Below, in pieces: positions 24,417-30,681 of a DNA stretch of 30,681 bases. The position numbers were made by a program, and so were the translations under genes. The stretch spans positions 1 through 30,681 of the forward strand of contig DAOUZU010000001.1 in NCBI GenBank assembly GCA_030665535.1, written 5' to 3'. The first letter of the stretch is position 1, and each line of letters opens with the position of its first letter. Source of the DNA: Dehalococcoidia bacterium (GTDB lineage Bacteria; Chloroflexota; Dehalococcoidia; Dehalococcoidales; JAUXAE01). The notes beneath the pieces are model-generated. The model worked only from the letters and a program-made list of their open reading frames with translations. It searched no databases and was not told the origin of the DNA.

Positions 24417-24446
24417 TTGGTAACCGGCTCCCTTTTAGAGTATAAT
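24417..24446 (+). promoter_or_regulatory. Promoter for dnaX-ybaB-recR
   Basis: TTGGTA (24417-24422, 4 of 6) is 18 bp before a perfect TATAAT (24441-24446). The predicted start near 24453 is about 7 nt before the preferred dnaX ATG. Confidence 0.7.
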
Positions 24447-24459
24447 GGGCGGGAAGAAT

Positions 24460-26118
24460 ATGGCTTCTCAGGTCTTTTATCGTAAGTGGCGCCCTCAGAC
24501 CCTGGCCGACTTGGTCGGCCAGGAACATGTCACCCGCACCATCCTTAACGCCCTCAAAACGGAGCGCCTGTCCCACGCCTATCTCTTCTGCGGCCCCCGC
24601 GGCACCGGCAAGACCAGCACCGGCCGTATCCTGGCCAAAGCGGTCAACTGCCTTACCAACAAGGGTAAGGCCGAGCCCTGCAACGAGTGCGCCATCTGCC
24701 AGGCCATCACCGAGGGCCGCTCTCTGGACGTAATTGAGATTGACGCCGCCAGCAACACCGGCGTTGACGACATCCGCGCCCTCCGCGAAAAGGTAAATTA
24801 TGCCCCCGCCCAGGCCGAATACAAGATATATATCATAGACGAAGTCCATATGCTTTCCACAAACGCCGCCAACGCTCTCTTAAAGACCCTTGAAGAGCCT
24901 CCACCACGCGTTATCTTCGTCCTGGCCACCACCGAGGCCCATAAGGTGCTGCCCACCACCATATCCAGGTGCCAGCGCTTTGATTTCCACCGCCTCTCCC
25001 AGCAGGATATAGAATCAAAGCTCAGCCGCATCACAAAGGCTGAGGGCATCAAGATTCAGCCGCAGGCCCTGCGCCTTATTACCCGCAGCGCCGGTGGCAG
25101 CCTGAGGGATGCCGAGAACCTGCTAGAGCAGCTAACCACCTACTACGGGAGCAGCGTAAAGCTCAAGCAGGCCCAGGAGATGCTGGGCATCACCGGGGAC
25201 AAGCGGGCCGGAGAAATGGTGGGGCATATCATGGCAAACGATATCACCGCCGGTATGAGAGTCTTAAACGCCGTCACCAACGACGGCCTGGATTTGAAGC
25301 AATTTAACCGAGAACTGGTGGCCTACCTGCGACAACTCCTGCTGGTGAAGGCCGGTTCCGAAGAGGCGGGCGACTTCACCGCCGAGGAACTCGCCGTGTT
25401 GAAAGACATCGCCAGCCGGGCCGATATGGAGCAGATACTTAAAACGGTCAAGGCTTTCGGCCGGCTTGAGCTTGGCTTTGACGGCAGCTACAGCCTTCCC
25501 CTTGAACTGGCCCTGGTTGAGGCTGCCGAACTGCCCACGGTGCAAACACCACGCCAGGATACAAAGTGTCAGCAGGCTAAACCCGTGGAGCCGTCGCCCT
25601 TAGCGGATAAACCAAAAGTGACCAGGCCTAAAGATTCTAAGCCTGAAGAAAAACAGCCCCCACCACCACCGAAACAGTCCGTGGCAAAGCCAGAGGCGGC
25701 CAAGACCCCGACCCAACCGCCGGCGTCCAATGCCCTTCCGGCCACCCCGGCGGCAACGCCACCAGCGACGGAAGCGGCGGGCATTGAAAGCAAGTTGGAT
25801 GAGCTGCAGCGTGACTGGAGGAGCGTCATTGAAGGAGCGCCGCAGAGCACCCGGCGGACGGCGGCCCTGGCCATTCTCAGAAGCGCCGGAGTCACGCCGA
25901 TAGCCATCAAAAACGGCGTCGTCATCCTGGCCTTCAAATACACCTATCACAAGGAGAAGATAGATGAGCCGGAAAACAAACGGGTAACGGCCGAAATACT
26001 GAGCAACTTCCTGGGACGCCCCTGCCAGGTGGAGTGCGTTTTCGAGCCAGAGGACAACCACCTGGTGCGCGAGGCCCAGCGGAGGGGCGCCCAAATTATT
26101 AAGGTGGAGGAAAAATGA
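24460..26118 (+). CDS. dnaX: DNA polymerase III subunit gamma/tau
   Basis: DnaX is the ATPase of the clamp loader that places the sliding clamp at replication forks. It has 552 residues. Walker A is GPRGTGKTS at 45-53, the zinc site uses Cys64, 74, 77 and 80, Walker B is DEVH at 127-130, and the SRC sensor lies in TTISRCQRFDF. The clamp-loader lid and collar domains follow, then a Pro/Lys-rich linker (about residues 365-430) and a C-terminal tau-like domain. An ATG at 24445 overlaps the -10 box, so ATG 24460 (MASQVFYRKWRP) is used. No standard frameshift heptamer was found in the linker, so only the full-length form is predicted. Its stop overlaps ybaB as ATGA. Confidence 0.96.
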   Translation: MASQVFYRKWRPQTLADLVGQEHVTRTILNALKTERLSHAYLFCGPRGTGKTSTGRILAKAVNCLTNKGKAEPCNECAICQAITEGRSLDVIEIDAASNTGVDDIRALREKVNYAPAQAEYKIYIIDEVHMLSTNAANALLKTLEEPPPRVIFVLATTEAHKVLPTTISRCQRFDFHRLSQQDIESKLSRITKAEGIKIQPQALRLITRSAGGSLRDAENLLEQLTTYYGSSVKLKQAQEMLGITGDKRAGEMVGHIMANDITAGMRVLNAVTNDGLDLKQFNRELVAYLRQLLLVKAGSEEAGDFTAEELAVLKDIASRADMEQILKTVKAFGRLELGFDGSYSLPLELALVEAAELPTVQTPRQDTKCQQAKPVEPSPLADKPKVTRPKDSKPEEKQPPPPPKQSVAKPEAAKTPTQPPASNALPATPAATPPATEAAGIESKLDELQRDWRSVIEGAPQSTRRTAALAILRSAGVTPIAIKNGVVILAFKYTYHKEKIDEPENKRVTAEILSNFLGRPCQVECVFEPEDNHLVREAQRRGAQIIKVEEK

Positions 26119-26420
26119 GCCTATCAATGCTTAAGCAGGCCCTTGAGCTAAAATCCAAGATGGCCAAGGCGCAGAAAGAGCTGGGCAAGATGAGAGTAGA
26201 GGCAGAGACCGGTAAAGGCGCCGTTAGAGTTACGGCCACCGGCACGCAGAAACTGGTCTCCATAGAAATATCCCCTGAGGCGATAAATCCGGCCAAGCCC
26301 AAGCAGTTAGAAAGCCTGGTGCTCAAGGCGGTCAACGAAGCCTTGGACAAGTCCAATAAGCTCTCCCAGGAGCACTTGAAAAATCTGACTAGCGGCCTGA
26401 ATATACCCGGTCTCACCTAG
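26115..26420 (+). CDS. ybaB: YbaB/EbfC family nucleoid-associated protein
   Basis: This 101-residue DNA-binding protein of the YbaB/EbfC family acts as a dimer with tweezer-like helices. The N-terminal helix (LKQALELKSKMAKAQKEL), the central VEAETGKGAVRVTATG strands and the conserved VKAVNEALDKS helix (here LKAVNEALDKS) are present. GGAGG at 26106-26110 precedes the ATG by 4 bases, and the start overlaps the dnaX stop. The dnaX-ybaB-recR order is a widespread bacterial arrangement, which supports the call. Confidence 0.94.
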   Translation: MSLSMLKQALELKSKMAKAQKELGKMRVEAETGKGAVRVTATGTQKLVSIEISPEAINPAKPKQLESLVLKAVNEALDKSNKLSQEHLKNLTSGLNIPGLT

Positions 26421-26431
26421 AGGAGATAACC

Positions 26432-27043
26432 TTGAAAGATCGGTCTCAAGCCACCACGGAAACGGTTTCCAACCTGATAGAGCTTTTCTCGGGCCTGCCC
26501 GGCATCGGCCCCAAAAGTGCCCAGCGTCTGGCCTTTTTCCTGCTACGCGCCCCCACCGAGCACTCACGGCGCCTGGCCGAGGCCATAATAGCCGTAAAGG
26601 AGAAAACACGGCTGTGCTCATGCTGCTTCAATATTGCCGATACGGATACCTGCCCCATCTGCTCCGATATGCAGCGTGAGACAAGCTCTATCTGTGTCGT
26701 CGAGCAGCCCCAGGACATCCCCGCCCTGGAGCACACCGGGGCCTTCAAGGGGCTCTATCACGTCCTTCACGGCGCTATCTCGCCTACCGAGGGCGTCGGC
26801 ACAAAAGACCTGAGGATTAACGAGCTAATAGAGCGGCTGAAGAACGGCGCCATAGACGAGGTTATCCTGGGCACCAACCCCACCGTTGAGGGGGAGACCA
26901 CCGCCATGTACCTTTCCCGTCTCATTACGCCGCTGGGTATCAAGGTCACCCGCCTGGCCAGAGGCCTGCCTTACGGCACCGAACTGGAGTACGCCGATGA
27001 TGTCACTCTGACCCGCGCTATCGAGGGGCGGCAGAAGTTATAA
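26432..27043 (+). CDS. recR: Recombination mediator RecR
   Basis: RecR works with RecO and RecF to load RecA on gapped DNA. It has 203 residues. The N-terminal HhH (LPGIGPKSAQRLAF), the four-Cys zinc finger (CSCCFNIADTDTCPIC), and the Toprim domain (SICVVEQPQDIPALE and later DEVILGTNPTVEGE) are complete. The start is TTG 26432, supported by AGGAG at 26421-26425, six bases upstream, directly after the ybaB stop; no ATG gives a full N-terminus. recO follows after 34 bases, which places two partner proteins side by side. Confidence 0.96.
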   Translation: MKDRSQATTETVSNLIELFSGLPGIGPKSAQRLAFFLLRAPTEHSRRLAEAIIAVKEKTRLCSCCFNIADTDTCPICSDMQRETSSICVVEQPQDIPALEHTGAFKGLYHVLHGAISPTEGVGTKDLRINELIERLKNGAIDEVILGTNPTVEGETTAMYLSRLITPLGIKVTRLARGLPYGTELEYADDVTLTRAIEGRQKL

Positions 27044-27077
27044 TCTTCCCGGCAATCCCCCAATAAAGACAATTCGC

Positions 27078-27851
27078 ATGACAAAGCCGCGCAGCTATCA
27101 GACAGAAGCCATCATCATCAAGAAGACCAAGCTGGGTGAGGCGGATAGAATCCTGACCCTGTACACGCCGCTGCGGGGTAAGCTACAGGGGGTGGCCAAG
27201 GGGGTGCGGCGGCCCCGCTCCAAGCTCTCCGGCCACCTGGAGCTGCTTACCTACAGCCAGGTGTGGTTTGCCCGTGGGCGCAATATTGACACCATTACCG
27301 GCTGCCAGACCATAAACGGTTTTATTGAGTTGAAGAGCCACCTGGAGCTGACCTCTGTCGCCCTCTATGCCACCGAACTGGTCAACCTGTTTACCGCCGA
27401 GCACATTGAGAACCATCCCCTCTTCCGACTGCTGTTGGAGACGATGGAGCGGCTGACCGCCGACGCTGATAGCCGGCTGGCCCTGCGCTACTTCGAGCTG
27501 CACCTGCTGGACAAAGTCGGCTACCGCCCCCGCCTGAGACAGTGCACGGCCTGTCACCAGCCCCTGGCGGCGGTATCAAACTTCTTTTGCCCCCCTTCCG
27601 GCGGCATGCTCTGCCCCACCTGCGCCGTTGAGCAGCCGACGGCCTTCACCGTCTCGGTCAATGCCCTTAAAGTGCTGTGTTATCTCCAGGAAAAAGACTT
27701 TGCCGCCGCCAGCCGGCTCAGGCTCAGCCCGGAGCTTGAAAAAGAGCTTGAGGGACTGCTGCGAAGCTACCTGGGTTACCTCCTGGAACGAGAGGTCAAG
27801 TCTGCCACCTGGCTGGACAGTCTCAGGGAGCAGGCTCTTCTCGGCCCATAG
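27078..27851 (+). CDS. recO: DNA repair protein RecO
   Basis: RecO anneals single-stranded DNA and, with RecR, helps RecA displace SSB. It has 257 residues. The N-terminal OB fold (YQTEAIIIKKTKLGEADRIL) and the typical LRGKLQGVAKGVRRPRS segment are present. A zinc site of the CxxC...CxxC kind (CTACH with CPTC) is in the C-terminal helical domain. The ATG at 27078 has no clear ribosome binding site; weak coupling from recR or an own signal is possible. Confidence 0.94.
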   Translation: MTKPRSYQTEAIIIKKTKLGEADRILTLYTPLRGKLQGVAKGVRRPRSKLSGHLELLTYSQVWFARGRNIDTITGCQTINGFIELKSHLELTSVALYATELVNLFTAEHIENHPLFRLLLETMERLTADADSRLALRYFELHLLDKVGYRPRLRQCTACHQPLAAVSNFFCPPSGGMLCPTCAVEQPTAFTVSVNALKVLCYLQEKDFAAASRLRLSPELEKELEGLLRSYLGYLLEREVKSATWLDSLREQALLGP

Positions 27852-27855
27852 CCAC

Positions 27856-27885
27856 TTTACTCCAGGCTCAGGATAAGAATATAAT
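27856..27885 (+). promoter_or_regulatory. Probable promoter for lysS-serS
   Basis: TTTACT (27856-27861, 4 of 6) lies 18 bp before a perfect TATAAT (27880-27885). The predicted start is near 27893, giving a leader of about 44 nt that contains the hairpin at 27918-27934. Confidence 0.55.
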
Positions 27886-27917
27886 GCAATATCTTAAAAC
27901 GGCGCCCGGATAGCTGG

Positions 27918-27934
27918 ACGCCCCGGCGGGGTGT
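27918..27934 (+). promoter_or_regulatory. GC-rich hairpin at the lysS start
   Basis: ACGCCCC (27918-27924), loop GGC and GGGGTGT (27928-27934) form a 7-bp stem with one G-U pair, ending two bases before the lysS ATG. The only Shine-Dalgarno-like bases (GGGGTG) are inside the stem, so it could limit translation. There is no T-run, so it is not a terminator. Confidence 0.45.
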
Positions 27935-27936
27935 AG

Positions 27937-29442
27937 ATGACATCAAGACTTGACAACGTAACCCGGCAGAGACTGCAAAAACTTGACCAGATCCGCCGCC
28001 GCGGCATAAACCCCTACCCCAACAGGTACCACCGCAGCCACACCGCCACCCAGGCAAAATCTCTGCTGGAGAAACAGGGCAGCGACAAGGCGGAGATGCC
28101 TGAAGTCGCTGTCGCCGGGCGGCTTACCGCCCACCGCAGTATGGGTGAAATCCACTTCCTGGATATACGCGACGGCTCCGGTAAAATACAGCTCCACATC
28201 CACAAGAAGCAACTGTCCGGGGACAGCCTCCAGCTACTCAACGACCTTGATATCGGCGATATTATCGGCGCCGGTGGTAAACCCTGCTACACCAAGCGGG
28301 GCGAGCCCAGCATCGATACCCGCCAACTTACCCTGCTGGCCAAGTCCCTCAAGCCCCTGCCGGAGAAGTGGCACGGCCTTCAGGACGTGGACACCAGCTA
28401 CCGCCAGCGCTACCTGGACCTCATCAGCAACCCCCAGGCCAAGGAGACCTTCATGGTGCGCAGTCGTGTCATCGCCGCCGTGAGAGACTTTTTGAATCAG
28501 AGGGACTTCCTGGAGGTAGAGACGCCTATGCTCCAGCCCTCGGCCGGCGGCGCCCTGGCCCGTCCCTTCGTCACCCACCACCATGCCCTCGACCACGACT
28601 TCTACCTGCGCATCGCCCTGGAGCTGCATTTAAAGAGGCTGATTATCGGCGGTTTTGATCGGGTTTATGAGCTGGGGCGCACCTTCCGCAACGAGGGCAT
28701 CTCCACCCGGCACAACCCGGAGTTTACCATGCTGGAGAGCTACCAGGCCTATGCCGACTATAACGACGTGATGAATATGCTGGAGGGGATGGCCTCCGAA
28801 ATCGTCAATAAAATACACGGCGGCTCCAGAGTAGAATATGGCGACGCCACCATCAACTTTGAACCACCCTGGCCGCGCCTCCCGCTGCGGCAGGCAATTG
28901 CCGAACAAAGCGGCATTGACTTTGGCGAGTTCCCGGATGCGGACTCGCTCCGGGCGGAGATGACCAGGCGAGGTATACAGGCCGACCCGTCCAAGGATAG
29001 GGGACGGCTCATAGACGAGCTTTTGTCCACCTTCGTTGAGCCCAAGCTGGTTCAGCCCACCTTCCTCGTTGACTATCCAGTGGATATGTCTCCGCTGGCC
29101 AAGACCAAACCCGGCGACGACAGCCTGGTGGAGCGCTTCGAGGCTTTCGCCGGCGGCATGGAGATAGCCAACGCCTTCACTGAGCTAAACGACCCCGTTG
29201 AGCAGCGGCGGCGCTTCGCCAGCCAGATGAAGCACAAGATACAGGTCACCGCCAGCGAAGCCGCCCATAGTATTGACGAGGAGATAGAAACGGTTGACGA
29301 GGACTTCCTGCTTGCCCTGGAGCACGGCATGCCGCCCACCGGCGGGCTGGGGGTGGGTATAGACCGCCTGGTGATGCTGCTGACCAACCAGCAGTCCATC
29401 CGCGAAGTAATCCTGTTTCCGCAACTCAGGGAGAAGGAATAG
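27937..29442 (+). CDS. lysS: Lysyl-tRNA synthetase, class II
   Basis: This class II synthetase charges tRNA-Lys. It has 501 residues. The N-terminal OB anticodon-binding domain carries VAGRLTAHRSMGEIHFLDIRD-type residues (about 48-68). Motif 1 lies around FLEVETPML, motif 2 in FRNEGISTRHNPEFT, and motif 3 in GGLGVGIDRLVMLL. The GGFDRVYELGRTFRN block is standard. In THHHALD a His replaces the Asn of the common THHNALD. The ATG is preceded by the hairpin at 27918-27934. serS begins 2 bases after the stop. Confidence 0.97.
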   Translation: MTSRLDNVTRQRLQKLDQIRRRGINPYPNRYHRSHTATQAKSLLEKQGSDKAEMPEVAVAGRLTAHRSMGEIHFLDIRDGSGKIQLHIHKKQLSGDSLQLLNDLDIGDIIGAGGKPCYTKRGEPSIDTRQLTLLAKSLKPLPEKWHGLQDVDTSYRQRYLDLISNPQAKETFMVRSRVIAAVRDFLNQRDFLEVETPMLQPSAGGALARPFVTHHHALDHDFYLRIALELHLKRLIIGGFDRVYELGRTFRNEGISTRHNPEFTMLESYQAYADYNDVMNMLEGMASEIVNKIHGGSRVEYGDATINFEPPWPRLPLRQAIAEQSGIDFGEFPDADSLRAEMTRRGIQADPSKDRGRLIDELLSTFVEPKLVQPTFLVDYPVDMSPLAKTKPGDDSLVERFEAFAGGMEIANAFTELNDPVEQRRRFASQMKHKIQVTASEAAHSIDEEIETVDEDFLLALEHGMPPTGGLGVGIDRLVMLLTNQQSIREVILFPQLREKE

Positions 29443-29444
29443 CA

Positions 29445-30681
29445 GTGCTTGACCTTAAATTCATAAGGGAGAACAGCGAGCTGGTGCTCAAGGCGATGGC
29501 CGATCGCCAGACGCAGGCACCGGTAGCGGAGATACTGGAGCTTGACGGCGAGCGCCGCCGGCAGGTCACCCGGCTCGACGAACTCCGGCGGCAGCGTAAG
29601 GAGCTTGCCCGGCAAAGGGAGGAGGCCGCTGCTGAGGGACGCCGCCTGCGCGACGAGATAAAGTCCCAGGAAGAAACGCTGCGCCGGCTGGACAGCCAGC
29701 TTAACGACCTTCTGCTAAGGGTGCCCAACATCCCCGATCCTTTAGTGCCGGTGGGTCAGGACGAAAAAGACAACGTCGTCCTGCGCCACTGGGGAGATAT
29801 GCCCACCTTTGCCTTCAAACCGGCGCCCCACTGGGAACTCGGTGAACAGCTGGGCATCATAGATTTTGAAAGAGGGGCCAAGCTTTCCGGCAGCCGTTTC
29901 TACGTGTTGAGCGGCGCTGGCGCCCGGTTGCAGAGGGCCCTCATCGCCTACATGCTGAACCTTCACACTTTGAAACATGGCTATCGCGAGGTCTATCTGC
30001 CCTTTATGGTCAAGAAATACTGCATGGTCGGCTCTGGAAACCTGCCCAAGTTCGCCGATAACCTCTATCACGATGAAGAGGACGACCTGTGGTTCGTGCC
30101 CACCGCCGAGGTGCCCCTGACCAACCTCCACCGCGACGAGATAATCCCGCCCGGTATGCTGCCCTTAAAATACGCCGCCTACACGGCCTGCTTCCGGCGG
30201 GAGAAGATGTCCGCCGGCAAAGACACGAGGGGTATCAAACGAGGGCACCAGTTTGATAAGGTTGAGATTTACAAGTTCACCGAGCCGGAAGCCTCCAGTG
30301 ATGAACTGGACAGTCTTTTAAAGGACGCCGAGGATGTCTGCCGGGGACTGGGGCTGCCCTACCGTGTGAAGCAGCTCTGCACCGCCGATCTGGGCTTCGC
30401 CGCCGCCAAGTCCTACGATATTGAGATGTGGGCCCCCGGTATCGGCGAGTGGCTGGAGGTCAGCTCCTGCTCCAACACCGGGAACTTCCAGGCGCGACGG
30501 ACGAACATTCGCTACCGCCCCTCCGCGGAGAGCCGCCCCGAGTTCGTCCATACCCTCAACGGCTCCGGCCTGGCCCTGCCCCGGGTGCTGATTGCCGTGA
30601 TGGAGAGCTGTCAGCAGGCCGATGGCAGCATAACCATTCCCGAAGCCCTGCGGCCCTTTATGGGGCAAAAAGTAATCAGTT
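29445..30681 (+). CDS. serS: Seryl-tRNA synthetase, last few codons outside window
   Basis: SerRS charges tRNA-Ser. 412 codons are visible and the family length of about 420 implies that only a handful are missing. The start is GTG 29445 with GAAGGA upstream, two bases after the lysS stop; no ATG gives the MLDLKFIRENSE N-terminus. The antiparallel coiled-coil arm (about residues 27-100) is rich in Arg and Glu. The TAEVPLTNLH segment, motif 2 (FRREKMSAGKDTRG, then HQFDKVE), EVSSCSNTGNFQARR and motif 3 (LNGSGLALPR) are present. Motif 2 has KMS where most relatives have AGS after the Glu, a deviation near the active site. Confidence 0.96.
   Translation, partial: MLDLKFIRENSELVLKAMADRQTQAPVAEILELDGERRRQVTRLDELRRQRKELARQREEAAAEGRRLRDEIKSQEETLRRLDSQLNDLLLRVPNIPDPLVPVGQDEKDNVVLRHWGDMPTFAFKPAPHWELGEQLGIIDFERGAKLSGSRFYVLSGAGARLQRALIAYMLNLHTLKHGYREVYLPFMVKKYCMVGSGNLPKFADNLYHDEEDDLWFVPTAEVPLTNLHRDEIIPPGMLPLKYAAYTACFRREKMSAGKDTRGIKRGHQFDKVEIYKFTEPEASSDELDSLLKDAEDVCRGLGLPYRVKQLCTADLGFAAAKSYDIEMWAPGIGEWLEVSSCSNTGNFQARRTNIRYRPSAESRPEFVHTLNGSGLALPRVLIAVMESCQQADGSITIPEALRPFMGQKVIS

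Noticed and set aside
25560..25700. Possible programmed frameshift site in the dnaX Pro-rich linker
   Set aside because: The A-run (GAAGAAAAAC) and C-run (CAGCCCCCA) are not in the X-XXY-YYZ register of the reading frame, so no standard slippery heptamer is present.

Overview
The window is a dense stretch of bacterial housekeeping genes. It holds 20 full-length protein genes plus rpoC (cut at the left edge) and serS (cut a few codons short at the right edge). No rRNA, tRNA, CRISPR array, prophage or intact insertion sequence was seen. Coding GC is roughly 60%. The gene set and order suggest a Chloroflexota bacterium, most likely class Dehalococcoidia: divergent rpoBC and ribF-tyrS, a class V aminotransferase with serA, a DUF1015 gene, ligA, pth, eno, gap, a CetZ-like tubulin homologue, dnaX-ybaB-recR-recO and lysS-serS. 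This placement is an inference from recalled synteny, not a search.

Layout. 1-7719 (minus strand): rpoC and rpoB overlap by 8 bp and are driven by a perfect-consensus promoter at 7848-7876. 7720-8137: divergent intergenic region. 8138-10351 (plus): ribF-tyrS. 10455-13712 (plus): class V aminotransferase, serA, pdxT. 13725-15029 (minus): DUF1015 gene, convergent with pdxT. 15030-15164: short divergent control region containing a perfect 12-bp palindrome. 15165-18395 (plus): ligA, a membrane-anchored coiled-coil protein, pth. 18423-23064 (plus): SLOG-family protein, eno, a degenerate TcmP-like protein, an HgdB-like protein, gap. 23149-24327 (plus): CetZ-like GTPase with its own promoter, flanking direct repeats and a strong terminator. 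24460-27851 (plus): dnaX, ybaB, recR, recO. 27937 to the end (plus): lysS, serS.

Function. The aminotransferase and SerA give a 3-phosphoglycerate to phosphoserine route. PdxT is the glutaminase half of PLP synthase, and PLP is the aminotransferase's cofactor. DUF1015 carries a ParB/sulfiredoxin-like DGHHR motif and may act in the same pathway. Enolase and GAPDH bracket an unusual translationally coupled pair: a TcmP-like methyltransferase fold with eroded SAM-site residues, and a 2-hydroxyacyl-CoA dehydratase-family protein that keeps plausible Fe-S cysteines. This pair and the CetZ-like locus are the best candidates for undescribed biology here.

Control. Several promoters have exact or near-exact TATAAT -10 boxes. 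At ligA, the SLOG gene and dnaX the -10 lies so close to the start codon that the transcripts should be nearly leaderless. Other genes (rpoB, the aminotransferase, gap, the CetZ-like gene, ybaB, recR) have clear Shine-Dalgarno sequences.
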